Both the position numbers and the translations under genes were made by a program. This document shows positions 54,105 to 63,798 of a stretch of 64,000 bases of DNA, piece by piece. Position 1 is the stretch's first letter, and every line of letters starts with the position of its first letter. Source of the DNA: an uncultured Ruminococcus sp. (lineage in GTDB: Bacteria > Bacillota > Clostridia > Oscillospirales > Acutalibacteraceae); contig CACWRT010000003.1 of the NCBI GenBank assembly GCA_902763365.1, positions 1 through 64,000 of the forward strand, given 5' to 3'. The notes under the pieces are model-generated. The model did not search any database. It had not been told where the DNA came from and was given only the letters and a program-made list of their open reading frames with translations.

Positions 54105-56104
54105 TTTGCCTCTCCCTTTCCTGCTGCCTTTTTGCTGTCGGCTTTTTTGTTTATTTCAAGCTCGTTGATTATAGAAAGAAGTCTTTCTCTTGCTTCTTCC
54201 ATACTTACACCTTCAAGCTGGCAGGCTGCCATTGTCTGATGTCCGCCGCCGCCGAGAGCCTCCATTATTATCTGAACATTCAGATCTCCCAGAGAACGGG
54301 CTGAAATATTGACTGTCTTTCCTGTTTTATACATTACAAACGAGGCTTTGACATTCTCTATTCCCAGAAGCTCATCCGCTGCCTGTGCGGACGCTATCCT
54401 TATATCCGGTGTATTGCTGTCAGCGCTTGCTATTGCGCAATAGTTAAATATTTCAGCTTCGCTGACAAGCTTATATTTGACTTTATATGTATCTATCGAA
54501 TTTGAGAACAGACGCTTTACCTCAACTGTATCTGCGCCGCGGCTTCTTAAAAAGGCTGCCGCTTCAAACGTCCTTACTCCCGTTCTAAGAACGAAATTCT
54601 TTGTATCAAGCATAATGCCGGAAAGAAGCGCCTCACTTTCAAGCCGGCTTATTGAACAGTCACCAAGATACTGCACAAGCTCGGTTGTCATTTCACAGGC
54701 TGAGGACGCATATGGTTCGTGATAAAAGACCACCGCATTATCAATATGATTTACCATCATTCTGTGATGATCTATGACAACGACCCTTCTGCATTTTTCG
54801 TATACAGCCTTTGATTCAACAAAATTCGGTGAATGTGTATCCACTATTATAAGCAGAGTATGCTCGTCTATAAGATCATAAGCTTCGCTTTCGGTTTTGA
54901 AAATACTTGAAAATCCTGCCTTCTCAAAGCTTGTTACAAGAGGCTTTGCAAGAGTTTTCTGCTTATCTATACAGATATAGGCATTCCGGTGAAGACCCTT
55001 TACCATTGCGCTCCACATACCAATACAGGCTCCTACACTGTCAAGATCGGAAAAACGGTGCCCCATTATTATGACATTACTGCTGTTATTGACATGATTT
55101 GTAAGGGTTGCAGCTATTACCCTTGTCCTTACCTTATCACGCTTTTCTATACCCTTTGAGATGCCGCCGAAAAACTGGTAGCTTTCGTTTTTCTTAATAG
55201 CCACCTGATCTCCGCCTCTGCCGAGAGCCATATCCAGCGCCTGCCTTGCCCAGTATTCACATTCCTTGAAAGAAGAACCGCCTCTGCCGACTCCGATAGA
55301 TATGGTAGCTTTTATTCTGTCATCTATTTCTATCTGCCGAATATCTTCGAGTATCTTGAATTTTTCTTCAATAAACTGCTTTATGCTTCTTTCTTCAAAG
55401 ACAGCAAGATACCTTCCTCCTGATATTTTCTTGTAAAAGCCGTTTGTCTTTGAGATCCATGCTGCTATTGCTCTTTCTACAAGTACAGTAATACGGCTTG
55501 CTTCTCCTTCTTCCCTGTCTCTTTCAAGCTCTTCTTTATTATCAAATGAAATAAGTGCCACAGCAGGTTTTGAATCAAGAAACTCATCAGAGTTAACTTT
55601 ATAGGTATTATCATCCACAAAGTATACCACAAGACTCTCGCCTGAACGCACAGCAAATGCAATATACCATTTCCCGCCGATATACGTATCAGTACCGTTT
55701 TCATCAAACAATGAATCAGGATTGCTGTCTGACAGGAATTTTTCTATAAAATCTCCCGTAGGATCTTCGTCTGTTATCATAGTCTTGCGGAACATATCAT
55801 TCACAAGCACTATTTCGTTATGTTCTCCCAAAACCGCAACAGGCATGGATATACTGTTGATTCTTTCAATGCTTATATCGCTTGCCGAATTTGCAGCATC
55901 ATTTACGATCCTCGCAAGATACTCTTTATAGTTCATCATACTGACAAATACCGCTACAAGCGCAGCAATTGCCAATATAAGCTCAGCAACGAAAATATAG
56001 TGATTCCACCAATACGATACTATCGCCATGATAAACATGGTGACGGTAAGTATAATAAACAAAGGTGTTATAAATATGCTGTTTTTACGTTTACCCAAAT
56101 CCAA
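54101..56104 (-). CDS. gdpP: c-di-AMP phosphodiesterase GdpP
   Basis: 667 residues. Two membrane helices (about 10-30, 33-53), a PAS-like domain, a degenerate GGDEF domain (about 175-305) and a DHH/DHHA1 phosphodiesterase (about 335-650) with the motifs [27 protein letters not shown] and [11 protein letters not shown]. It hydrolyses c-di-AMP, a messenger for potassium, osmotic and wall homeostasis. First in-frame start is TTG after gaagtgggtg. Upstream neighbour is RNase J. Confidence 0.94.
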   Translation of the reverse strand: MDLGKRKNSIFITPLFIILTVTMFIMAIVSYWWNHYIFVAELILAIAALVAVFVSMMNYKEYLARIVNDAANSASDISIERINSISMPVAVLGEHNEIVLVNDMFRKTMITDEDPTGDFIEKFLSDSNPDSLFDENGTDTYIGGKWYIAFAVRSGESLVVYFVDDNTYKVNSDEFLDSKPAVALISFDNKEELERDREEGEASRITVLVERAIAAWISKTNGFYKKISGGRYLAVFEERSIKQFIEEKFKILEDIRQIEIDDRIKATISIGVGRGGSSFKECEYWARQALDMALGRGGDQVAIKKNESYQFFGGISKGIEKRDKVRTRVIAATLTNHVNNSSNVIIMGHRFSDLDSVGACIGMWSAMVKGLHRNAYICIDKQKTLAKPLVTSFEKAGFSSIFKTESEAYDLIDEHTLLIIVDTHSPNFVESKAVYEKCRRVVVIDHHRMMVNHIDNAVVFYHEPYASSACEMTTELVQYLGDCSISRLESEALLSGIMLDTKNFVLRTGVRTFEAAAFLRSRGADTVEVKRLFSNSIDTYKVKYKLVSEAEIFNYCAIASADSNTPDIRIASAQAADELLGIENVKASFVMYKTGKTVNISARSLGDLNVQIIMEALGGGGHQTMAACQLEGVSMEEARERLLSIINELEINKKADSKKAAGKGEAK

Positions 56105-56148
56105 ACACCCACTTCATACCTTTATTTCTGCTGTTCACAGAATATGGA

Positions 56149-58125
56149 TCATACCTCCATGATTATCGGCAGGATCATAGGACTTCTCCGTGTCTTATCA
56201 TACAATTCCTTTGAAAGCTCATCACGGATGGTATTCTTGATCACGCTCCACTCATGTATTCCCTGACGGTCACAGCTGTCAAGTGCTCTCAGCACCGCAT
56301 TTCTTGCACTCTCCATCAGCGGTTCACTTTCTCTTACATATACAAAGCCTCTGGATACTATATCCGGACCTGCCACAACTTCTCCTGTTGCGCCGTCAAG
56401 TGTTACTACAACAACTATAAGTCCGTCCTGACCCAGATGTTTTCTGTCACGCAGTACTATACTGCCTACATCGCCGACCCCAAGACCGTCTACAAGCACC
56501 TTACCCGCCGGGATACTCGGCAGCTGCTTCATGCCGCTCTTGCTAAGCTCCACCACATTTCCGATATCACCGATAAAAATATTCTCCCTGGGCATACCCA
56601 TATTCATAGCTAACTCTGCGTGTTTTACAAGATGCTTCTGTTCACCGTGTACAGGTATAAAATACTTTGGTTTGGTGAGACCCTGTATTATTTTCAGTTC
56701 TTCACGGCAGGCGTGACCCGACACGTGTACCTCATACATAGATTCGGATGCGATCTTGCATCCGTGCTTCATAAGCTCATTAACGACAGTACTTACCATC
56801 TTTTCATTGCCGGGTATAGGATTAGCTGAAATTATTATATAATCATCCGGTCCTACAGCAACCTTACGGTGATCTGAATATGCCATTCTTGACAGCGCAG
56901 ACATAGGTTCTCCCTGGCTGCCTGTTGTTATAAGAACGATCTGATCCTTTGTATACTGACCCAGCATATCTATATCTATAACAAGCCCTTCAGGAACGTC
57001 AATATATCCCAGTTCCGAAGCGATAGTCATATTATTTATCATACTGCGTCCGGAGAAAGCTACCTTTCTGCCGTACTTTTCCGCACAGGTGAGTATCTGA
57101 CGTATGCGTCCCAGATTTGACGCAAAGGTTGCTATTATTATACGGCAGTTCTCTGCTTCTTTAAAGAGCATATCAAAGGTATGACCTATATTCTGCTCCG
57201 TCATTGTATATCCGGGTCTTTCGGCATTGGTTGAATCTGCCATGAGTGCCAGAACTCCCTGTTTGCCCAGTTCGGCAAACCTTGAAAGATCTATCATTTC
57301 TCCGGTCGTAGGAGTACAGTCTATCTTGAAGTCGCCTGTATGAACTATAGTACCCGCGCTTGTATGGATAGCAAGTCCCACAGAATCAGGGATGGAATGA
57401 TTTACATGAATGAACTCTATCGAGATTTTACCAAGCTTAATACGCTGACCTGCTTTCACAACATTGAGTTTAGCTTTGCTCTGAAGATTATGCTCCTTGA
57501 GTTTACTGCTTACAAGCCCCAACGTAAGAGAAGTTCCGTATATAGGAATGTTCATTTTTTTGAGAAGATAAGGAACAGCGCCGATATGATCCTCATGTCC
57601 GTGAGTCAGTACAAGGCCTTTTATCTTATCCATATTTCTTTCAAGATAGGTAAAATCGGGAATTACAAGGTCAACACCCAGCATATCTCCGTCCGGGAAT
57701 GCCATACCGCAGTCAAGCAGGAACATATCGTCATCACATTCAAACAAAGTGATGTTTTTACCAATCTCATTAAGTCCGCCCAGAAATGTGATTTTTACCG
57801 AAGATTCTCCCCTTTGATTTCTCGGCTGATATTTCGGCTGAAACTCACGTTTTCTGTCCTGACTCTGGTTATGTCTTCTTGAATCGGAAAAACCGTTAAA
57901 ACCCGATGTTTCCATAGATGCAGGTGTATTCATAGCAATAGCCTCCCCTCCGATCTGCTGGTCAGAAATTTTACGGGGTTTCATTATTCTGTCAAAAAGC
58001 TTGGAATTATCAAGCTGCCGCGGCTTTCCTCTTCTTGACTGGGCAGGTTTACCGTACCTTGTTCTTTGCAGCCTCTTATTTTTTCCGTTCTTAGCTGCAT
58101 TTCTTCTGTTATAATCCGGGATCAC
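56149..58125 (-). CDS. rnj: ribonuclease J
   Basis: 658 residues. Residues about 1-110 form a basic, Arg/Asn/Gln-rich low-complexity extension (NRRNAAKNGKNKRLQRTRYG at the start) not seen in Bacillus RNase J1; it could bind RNA or degradosome partners. Then the metallo-beta-lactamase core: ITFLGGLNEIGKNI, the zinc site HGHEDHIG, HTGDFKIDCTP, the CASP regions SGHACREEL and the beta-CASP C-terminal HGEQKHL. 5' exonuclease and endonuclease for RNA turnover. GTG start with tggagg. Confidence 0.93.
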   Translation of the reverse strand: MIPDYNRRNAAKNGKNKRLQRTRYGKPAQSRRGKPRQLDNSKLFDRIMKPRKISDQQIGGEAIAMNTPASMETSGFNGFSDSRRHNQSQDRKREFQPKYQPRNQRGESSVKITFLGGLNEIGKNITLFECDDDMFLLDCGMAFPDGDMLGVDLVIPDFTYLERNMDKIKGLVLTHGHEDHIGAVPYLLKKMNIPIYGTSLTLGLVSSKLKEHNLQSKAKLNVVKAGQRIKLGKISIEFIHVNHSIPDSVGLAIHTSAGTIVHTGDFKIDCTPTTGEMIDLSRFAELGKQGVLALMADSTNAERPGYTMTEQNIGHTFDMLFKEAENCRIIIATFASNLGRIRQILTCAEKYGRKVAFSGRSMINNMTIASELGYIDVPEGLVIDIDMLGQYTKDQIVLITTGSQGEPMSALSRMAYSDHRKVAVGPDDYIIISANPIPGNEKMVSTVVNELMKHGCKIASESMYEVHVSGHACREELKIIQGLTKPKYFIPVHGEQKHLVKHAELAMNMGMPRENIFIGDIGNVVELSKSGMKQLPSIPAGKVLVDGLGVGDVGSIVLRDRKHLGQDGLIVVVVTLDGATGEVVAGPDIVSRGFVYVRESEPLMESARNAVLRALDSCDRQGIHEWSVIKNTIRDELSKELYDKTRRSPMILPIIMEV

Positions 58126-58695
58126 AGAATTACCTCCATTTTATTAATAATTTGGAATTTGGAAAGTGGAAAGTGGAATTGATCTCATTGCGGAAACCGG
58201 AAGGTAAATAGAACTGGATTTTTATATTGTGATTGATACGTAATTAATTCCGAATCGAAAAGCCCTCATTCGTGAGCTGCAAAACACTTTAAATTAAACT
58301 GTTTATCAAACGCCACTATTCACTATTCTTAATAAGTATTGATAGCTAATGTATACAAATCCGAACACAACTATATAGTTATTTTACTCTCAGCAAGCCA
58401 ATCTGTCAATAGTATTTTATTAATAAAAATGAATTATTGGAACTGATGTAACTATTATTCATCAATCGAAACAATTTATTGTTATTATCATGGAAAAAAG
58501 TTATAAAAATATGTATTTCAGTTCAGAGCTAAGAGATCAGGGCTCAGAGCGTGAAGGATCCAAGTTCCCACGCTTGGGACTGATTTCTATAAACTCTGAA
58601 CTGCAATGCCGATCCATAGCCGGACATATTTCCCGTAAAAAACGAACGGCATCATTTTTTAGCTGCTCATTAATTTACAAGCTCTCATCTATAAA
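58126..58695. other. intergenic region with one dyad element, no gene
   Basis: 570 bases of AT-rich spacer between rnj and the desulfurase gene. It contains gaatttggaaagtggaaagt direct repeats near 58150-58175, a short TATTCA fragment near 58318-58330 and the inverted-repeat unit at 58519-58603. No convincing ORF. Confidence 0.5.
58519..58603. repeat. 85-base inverted-repeat unit
   Basis: cagttcagag (58519-58528) and ctctgaactg (58594-58603) are perfect inverted copies; inside, ccaag/cttgg (about 58560-58576) forms a second stem. No coding potential. Confidence 0.5.
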
Positions 58696-59823
58696 CTAAA
58701 TTTTCGATATTGCTCTGATAAGAGTACGAATATCATTCTGAGAAGTGAACGCAGAAGGGCTTATTCTAACTGTTCCCGTTTCTGTGGTGCCGAAGGCTTC
58801 ATGGGCGCAAGGCGCACAGTGAAGACCTGCCCTCACTGCAATTCCATATTTTTTAAGATACTCTGCCGTTTCTTCACTGTGCGCTCCTTCGGCATTAAAG
58901 GAGAGCACAGGCACATAATGATCAGGCTCGGGAAGTTCTGTATAAAGGATAATTCTTTTATTGGTCAGAAGAGCTTTGTACAGCATTTTCATCAAACTGA
59001 ATTCATGCCCTGATATCCTGTTTATCCCTTTGCTTTTCACAAAATCAATACCTGCACCCAATCCTGCAATTCCTGAAAGGTTAAGAGTACCGCTTTCAAA
59101 TTTATCGGGCAGATCCTCCGGCTGGACAGGTGAAAGAGAATTGCTGCCTGTTCCCCCTTCGATCAGAGTATCAGGCGAAATATCTTTTCCCAGAATCATA
59201 AGTCCTGTACCCATGGGGGCATACAGTCCTTTATGGGGCGCTGCACAAACTATATCGTATCCATCGTTCATACTTATCGGAGCTATACCTGCACTCTGGG
59301 CAGCATCGAGTATAAAAATCAATCCGTAAGAATGTGCAAGAGCAGCAAGCCTTTCAACAGGAAGCTTTATACCGAAAACATTTGAGGCATGGGTACAGAT
59401 AAAAGCTCTGGTTTCTTTTGTAATGCTTTTTCTGAAGCTGTCTACGGTTTTATCATTGTCCCCCGCAAAGACCTCAGCCTTTGTATAAGTCACTCCCTTA
59501 TTCCTGAGCTTTTCAAGCGGCCGCATTACTGCATTATGCTCAAGTGAAGATACTACGGCATGACCGCCGTCTTTAAATACGCTTTTTATTGCTGTATTGA
59601 GTGAAAAGGTACAGCTGGGCGTAAAAATGACACGTGTTTCATCTGCCGAGTCAAAAAATCCTGCTGCTTTCATTCTGGTTTCGTACACGGTTCTTGCAGC
59701 ATTTTCGGAAAGCATATGGCCGCTGCGTCCCGGATTTGCGGAATTGCGGACAGCCCTTTCACTTGCAGAGATAACAGACATCGGTTTTGGATTTGTAGTC
59801 GCAGAATTATCGAGATATATCAA
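58696..59823 (-). CDS. class V aminotransferase, cysteine-desulfurase-like
   Basis: 375 residues, PLP fold type I. YLDNSATTNPKP at the N-terminus, AQSAGIAPI (PLP-binding Asp in ILDAAQSAG) and the Schiff-base Lys in CAAPHKGLYAPMG are clear. The catalytic-Cys loop reads RAGLHCAPCAHEAFGT, as in SufS/CsdA-type or selenocysteine-lyase enzymes. It would release sulfur (or selenium) from cysteine to a carrier. The start is TTG, 7 bases after gggggg. Downstream of the gene for a DUF3343 Se/S-carrier-like protein, which suggests a dedicated relay. Confidence 0.85.
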   Translation of the reverse strand: MIYLDNSATTNPKPMSVISASERAVRNSANPGRSGHMLSENAARTVYETRMKAAGFFDSADETRVIFTPSCTFSLNTAIKSVFKDGGHAVVSSLEHNAVMRPLEKLRNKGVTYTKAEVFAGDNDKTVDSFRKSITKETRAFICTHASNVFGIKLPVERLAALAHSYGLIFILDAAQSAGIAPISMNDGYDIVCAAPHKGLYAPMGTGLMILGKDISPDTLIEGGTGSNSLSPVQPEDLPDKFESGTLNLSGIAGLGAGIDFVKSKGINRISGHEFSLMKMLYKALLTNKRIILYTELPEPDHYVPVLSFNAEGAHSEETAEYLKKYGIAVRAGLHCAPCAHEAFGTTETGTVRISPSAFTSQNDIRTLIRAISKI

Positions 59824-59967
59824 ATAATTTCCCCCCTTTATCTGCCCCGCGTGACGATGGATCCGTAACCCGGGAACGCTATAATTGTATATGGCAGTAT
59901 CACTTTCTGTCGAGTGATAGCTTTATGCTCATCGGTTTCAGCAAAAGAATCAATCACTATTCATTAT

Positions 59968-60179
59968 TCACTGATTACTGCTTCTGATGCCTTCGGCATT
60001 GAGTATTTCGGCGGCTCGGGCACTGTCTTTTGAGGATACGGAAAGGACATAGCCGCAGCCGGAGTTATTGGATTTATTGATATTTCTTTTGATCTTCGCC
60101 CTTATGCCGTGAGATAAAAGTATTTTTTGCCCCCTCATGGCATAAGTTACCGAAGAAACATAGAGATCAGTTATCCCAT
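59968..60179 (-). CDS. DUF3343 (Se/S carrier-like) protein with disrupted start
   Basis: The frame 59968-60173 encodes about 68 residues of the DUF3343 family (putative Se/S carrier): YVSSVTYAMRGQKILLSHGI, then the conserved Cys in NNSGCGYVLSVSS and a helical end. The best start, ATG 60177-60179 with ggagagg 8 bases upstream, reads ATG-GGA-TAA and stops at once. One extra A would give MGITDLYVSS in the family frame. The usable in-frame Met further in would remove the conserved start. Either a real frameshift (pseudogene) or a base-call error. Read together with the adjacent desulfurase. Confidence 0.6.
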
Positions 60180-60235
60180 AAGAATCACCTCTCCTCCGTG
60201 TAGTATATATTATGCAGATTTTGAAAAGAAAGTTA

Positions 60236-60264
60236 TTGTTTATTTTTTTATTATGTGCTATAAT
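60236..60264 (+). promoter_or_regulatory. promoter of DHHW gene 2
   Basis: TTGTTT (60236-60241), a 17-base spacer and TATAAT (60259-60264), 42 bases upstream of the ATG. Confidence 0.55.
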
Positions 60265-60305
60265 AGGTTTCATGTTATGCAAATAAAAACTGGAGGGAAT
60301 ATATT

Positions 60306-61460
60306 ATGCTGTCAAAAAAGTGTTTTGTTTGTTTATTGCTTGTGACAACTGTTATAGGAACAGCTGTTTTGTCGGGATGTGGAAAGGAAGAAAATACTTC
60401 CGACGATACAAGTACAGCTGCTGCCGAACAGGACGTGTCCGCCGGAGAGGATATCGAAAATAATAATGAAGAGAATAATACTCAGGAAAAAGCCAATGCG
60501 GAAGATGCAGTTGCAGATAATGAAGAAAATGATGATGATGACGGTCCGCTGCCTGAGATTGAAGATCCTACACCTGATAATGAAGGTGAATGGTCAAATG
60601 ATATCTTTATTTATAATAATGTAGCATATGAACCATTTTACGGCGGAGATGACAGTGCCAAGGAATATGCTGACACTGTTTCGTATGTCAAAAAGAAGCT
60701 CGGTAGCAATATAACTCTGTATAATGTGGTTGTCCCCACACATACCGGGGTTGATCTTCCCGACAAATTCAAAGATCTTTTCAGTTCACAGAAGGATTAT
60801 CTTGAAAAAATAGTAACTTCATATTCAGCTGATGTAACAGGCGTTAATGCCTACAATAAAATAGCTCATCACAGAAATGAATATCTTTATTTCAATACAG
60901 ACCACCACTGGACAGGATTAGGTGCGTACTATGCGTACAGAGCATTTACAAAAGCTGCCGGAGTCACACCCGTAGAGCTGGATCAGCTTAAATCGGATAA
61001 AATCGAAGGTTATACAGGCACACTTAAAATGTATTCCGAGAGAGATGATCTGAAAGAGGATTATGTAGAGTATTATTACCCCGATTATGATATTGACTGT
61101 CAGTGTTATGACGAGAATGGAGAAAATCCGTATGACTATCTCCTGCTGCATACTTATGCAGAGGGCGAGAATGCTTACGGTGTATTTCTTGGCGGAGATC
61201 AGCCTCTTATGGTAGCAAAAAATCCCAAAGGCAACGGAAAAAAGATCGCTGTGCTTAAAGAATCCTATGGTAATGCTTTTTCACCATTCATATGCTTCAC
61301 TTACAGTGAAACTCATATGATCGACTTCCGTTCTGCTAAGATTGATCTGAAGGATTATCTTGATGAGAACGGTATAACAGATGTAATAATCATAAACAAT
61401 TCTATGGCTTCGGCTACCCCTGACAGACTGGATGAACTTAAAATGATCGTTGGCGGCTGA
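60306..61460 (+). CDS. DHHW-family SGNH-like lipoprotein (paralogue 2)
   Basis: 384 residues. The signal peptide ends in the lipobox VLSGC; an Asp/Glu/Asn-rich linker (about 28-85) leads to the DHHW domain. Shared with paralogue 1: PLPEIEDPTPDNEGE, NVVVPTHTGVDLPDKF, NTDHHWTGLGAYYAYRAF, AKNPKGNGKKIAVLKESYGN and FICFTYSETHMIDFR. It lacks the C-terminal acidic tail. It is predicted to sit on the outer face of the membrane and bind or modify cell-surface glycans. ATG with ggaggg. Confidence 0.8.
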   Translation: MLSKKCFVCLLLVTTVIGTAVLSGCGKEENTSDDTSTAAAEQDVSAGEDIENNNEENNTQEKANAEDAVADNEENDDDDGPLPEIEDPTPDNEGEWSNDIFIYNNVAYEPFYGGDDSAKEYADTVSYVKKKLGSNITLYNVVVPTHTGVDLPDKFKDLFSSQKDYLEKIVTSYSADVTGVNAYNKIAHHRNEYLYFNTDHHWTGLGAYYAYRAFTKAAGVTPVELDQLKSDKIEGYTGTLKMYSERDDLKEDYVEYYYPDYDIDCQCYDENGENPYDYLLLHTYAEGENAYGVFLGGDQPLMVAKNPKGNGKKIAVLKESYGNAFSPFICFTYSETHMIDFRSAKIDLKDYLDENGITDVIIINNSMASATPDRLDELKMIVGG

Positions 61461-61485
61461 TATTCAGCACGAAACGTATAGCAAT

Positions 61486-61530
61486 CAGCCCAAAGCATGA
61501 CTATAGTTTTCATGCTTTGGGCTGAAAAAA
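61486..61530 (+). terminator. terminator of DHHW gene 2
   Basis: cagcccaaagcatga/tcatgctttgggctg is a perfect 15-base stem with a 9-base loop, followed by aaaaaatat on the plus strand. Strong hairpin; the T-tract is better on the opposite strand. Confidence 0.75.
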
Positions 61531-61610
61531 TATCTGAAACGAACGGATGATTTTAAGCTTCAGAATTTTTGTTATTATATTCAGAGAACTTTTTTCTGTA
61601 AATATTCGAA

Positions 61611-61647
61611 AAACCGCATTGTACACAAACAATACAATGCAGTTTTT
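61611..61647 (-). terminator. terminator of the L,D-transpeptidase gene
   Basis: gcattgta/tacaatgc with A/T flanks (aaaaactgcattgtattg... on the minus strand), ending in gtttttcg. Confidence 0.75.
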
Positions 61648-61658
61648 ATGTATGTAAT

Positions 61659-62633
61659 TTAGTATACAAAAACAGGCATACCCTCATATGTAAGATCATA
61701 AAGCTTATCGACAGCCTCAAGCGGCATATTGACACATCCGTGTGAACCATTGTATGTATACACATCTCCGCCGAAATTAGTCTGCCACTCGGCATCATGG
61801 AAACCAACATCGTTATAGAATGATATCCAGTTCCTGACACGTATCAGATAATCCGTATCATAAAGATTGGCATCCTTTTGTTTATATCCGATAACAAAAG
61901 CGCCTGTAGGAGTTTCATGTCCCTCTTCGGGTTCTCCGGTAACGACATCCGATTCAAGAACAAGCTTGCCGTCTTTGTACATCCACATATACTGCTGATC
62001 GATACTTACTTCGGCATAAGTATCGCCATACCCCTCTTCGAGAGTATATTTTGAAGCTATACGTGCCCACCACTTATTGCTTGCTTCGCTTTCATCGGTC
62101 AGATCAAGACTTACACTGTTCATTTTTTTGATCATATCTTTGATAGCATCAAACGCATATTCCTCATCTAAGATCCATCCGGTACTCTTGTTTACTAGAT
62201 CAATGGTATCTCCCGAGGTTGTCTTGAATGTTATATAGTCTTTAAAGGTGTTATATTTTTTTGCAAGACCCGATACATACTCTTTTAGTTTATCTTCGCT
62301 TATATGATACTCTGTCCTGCCCTTGCTGTTTTTCTCTTCATTGACCCACTCAGACAGAAGTTTCTGATCTATGACCTCTGTTTTATCAGCAAATTTGAGT
62401 TTGAATTCGGCTTTCATCAGTCTGTCATATGAAGAAGTCTGAGCATCCTGAGGACGAGCCTTGCTGGACTTTGCAAGGGTGGAAGAATAAGACTGCTGAG
62501 AGTTGTCGCTGTTTCTGTCAGAACCCATAACAAACGAACAAATAATACCTATGATTATCAGAACAGTACTTGTGATGACCATTATCTCTAAAGACTGTAT
62601 CCTGTTTTTAACATTTGTTTTTTTTCTTAACAT
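61659..62633 (-). CDS. L,D-transpeptidase (YkuD), membrane-anchored
   Basis: 324 residues. An N-terminal anchor (about 17-37) is followed by a Ser-rich linker, a PG-binding-4-like domain (about 70-190) and the YkuD catalytic domain (about 195-323) with YNGSHGCVNMP, the catalytic His/Ser/Cys motif (SHGC). It forms 3-3 crosslinks in peptidoglycan or anchors proteins to it. ATG 62633; Shine-Dalgarno is weak (gggggc). Monocistronic. Confidence 0.92.
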   Translation of the reverse strand: MLRKKTNVKNRIQSLEIMVITSTVLIIIGIICSFVMGSDRNSDNSQQSYSSTLAKSSKARPQDAQTSSYDRLMKAEFKLKFADKTEVIDQKLLSEWVNEEKNSKGRTEYHISEDKLKEYVSGLAKKYNTFKDYITFKTTSGDTIDLVNKSTGWILDEEYAFDAIKDMIKKMNSVSLDLTDESEASNKWWARIASKYTLEEGYGDTYAEVSIDQQYMWMYKDGKLVLESDVVTGEPEEGHETPTGAFVIGYKQKDANLYDTDYLIRVRNWISFYNDVGFHDAEWQTNFGGDVYTYNGSHGCVNMPLEAVDKLYDLTYEGMPVFVY

Positions 62634-62828
62634 AAATCAATAAGCCCCCAAATTGTCCCTGCAAATTATTTTTTTAGAATATAATTTACAAAAAACAACA
62701 AACAGATATTTCTTCGACTTTTCTCACTCAATATAGAATAACACATTTCCTATTAAAAGTAAACAGTGCATTTACTCAAATCATAATATTTTTTTTTGAA
62801 AAAACTATAAAAAAGTACAAATTAATGC

Positions 62829-62857
62829 TTGACAAAACAAAACGGATGTGTTATGAT
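62829..62857 (+). promoter_or_regulatory. tRNA-Trp promoter
   Basis: TTGACA (62829-62834), a 17-base spacer and TATGAT (62852-62857), 31 bases before the tRNA. Confidence 0.85.
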
Positions 62858-62888
62858 AATACAGCACCAGAGAGTGCAGAAAATATTT

Positions 62889-62964
62889 AGGGGTATAGCT
62901 CAGTTGGTAGAGCAGCGGTCTCCAAAACCGCGTGCCGAGGGTTCAAGTCCTTCTGCCCCTGCCA
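62889..62964 (+). tRNA. tRNA-Trp (CCA anticodon)
   Basis: Acceptor aggggta/tgcccct (with one G-U), D-arm tagctcagttggtagagca, anticodon loop tctccaaaa region (CCA) between gcggt and accgc, T-arm gggttcaagtcc, discriminator G and encoded CCA. 76 bases including CCA. In many Firmicutes tRNA-Trp is followed by secE; here it is not. Confidence 0.95.
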
Positions 62965-62977
62965 AATGAAAGCGGTG

Positions 62978-63094
62978 AGGTAAGGAGTTTTATCTTCTTA
63001 CCTTGTTGTTGTATAATCCGTATGATTATCCTCCGATAAGAATAATCTGATTTATACCTTTATCGGAAGATAATCTTCTACCCAAGATTATCTT
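62978..63094 (+). terminator. four stacked hairpins after tRNA-Trp
   Basis: aggtaag/cttacct (62978-62984 / 62997-63003), ataatc/gattat (63013-63018 / 63024-63029), tccgataa/ttatcgga (63032-63039 / 63060-63067) and aagataatctt/aagattatctt (63067-63077 / 63084-63094). The last two share a base at their junction. A terminator role is possible for the first, but no strong T-tract follows any of them, so this may be part of a longer structured RNA. Confidence 0.55.
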
Positions 63095-63109
63095 CAATAA
63101 CACAGGCTA

Positions 63110-63797
63110 TCTTATCCTGATGTTGGGTGCTGTCGGGTGCTCGCCGGTGGTTTCACCACATCGTATTAAACAGGTTTGTAAGCCTTACCAAGTAGTCAAG
63201 GTAGCAACAGGTAGTAGGAAGTCTGTTGGCTCGCTCGACCAATGAGGTTTGGTGTCGTGGCAAAACTGTTATGATACCGTTGTATTTTCGCTTGTGTTAT
63301 GTATTCAGTTGTCGGGAAAGAGTAAAGCGAGTGTTTGGTATTACTGTTTACTCTTATGTCAGGACACAGACGAAAGCCTATGCACTGACATAAAGGCAAG
63401 TGTAACAAAAAAATTATGCCAAGCCAATACCATAGCAGTTCACGCAAGAAGGCATTGACTTGACACAGTATATCCAAAAGGCATAGAAAGCCTGTTTGGG
63501 CATCAGAAATTCGTTAGAGGTAGGATCAGTACCTTTGCGAGTCAGCCTGTCGTTTAATTGCGAGTTAAGCGATGGGCTTTTCGTGTTTACTTTTTCAACA
63601 TACATTTTAATGATACCGCATCGTTTTTTGTTTGTCAATACTAAAAACGAACTTTCGGAAATTTTTTATTCGTTTCTGTGTGAGCCATTAACAATTATTC
63701 TCTTTTTATAATGGTATTCAGACGAATAATTTAAGAAGCTAAGAAGTCAGCAGGTCAGATAGGACATATTGTCCTGTCCCCTGTTGGCTTCTTTTTT
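63110..63797 (+). ncRNA. candidate structured noncoding RNA
   Basis: About 690 bases with no convincing CDS on either strand but many short perfect stems: caacag/ctgttg (about 63205-63227), ttgg/ccaa (about 63226-63242), agagtaaa/tttactct (63319-63326 / 63347-63354), ttatgtcag/ctgacataa (63354-63362 / 63385-63393) and ggta/tacc near 63519-63533. It ends in a strong plus-strand terminator. Large structured RNAs of mobile elements and rumen clostridia look like this, but no known family motif could be confirmed. Confidence 0.3.
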
Positions 63798-63798
63798 A
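63743..63798 (+). terminator. strong terminator at the end of the noncoding block
   Basis: gaagtcagcagg pairs with cctgttggcttc (G-U pairs included), with an inner ggaca/tgtcc stem; followed on the plus strand by TTTTTTAT. No plus-strand CDS precedes it, so it points to an RNA transcript. Confidence 0.75.

Noticed and set aside
63196..63711. Short ORFs on both strands in the block after tRNA-Trp
   Set aside because: No Shine-Dalgarno, no domain, and strands compete over the same bases; the hairpin density argues for RNA or decayed DNA instead.
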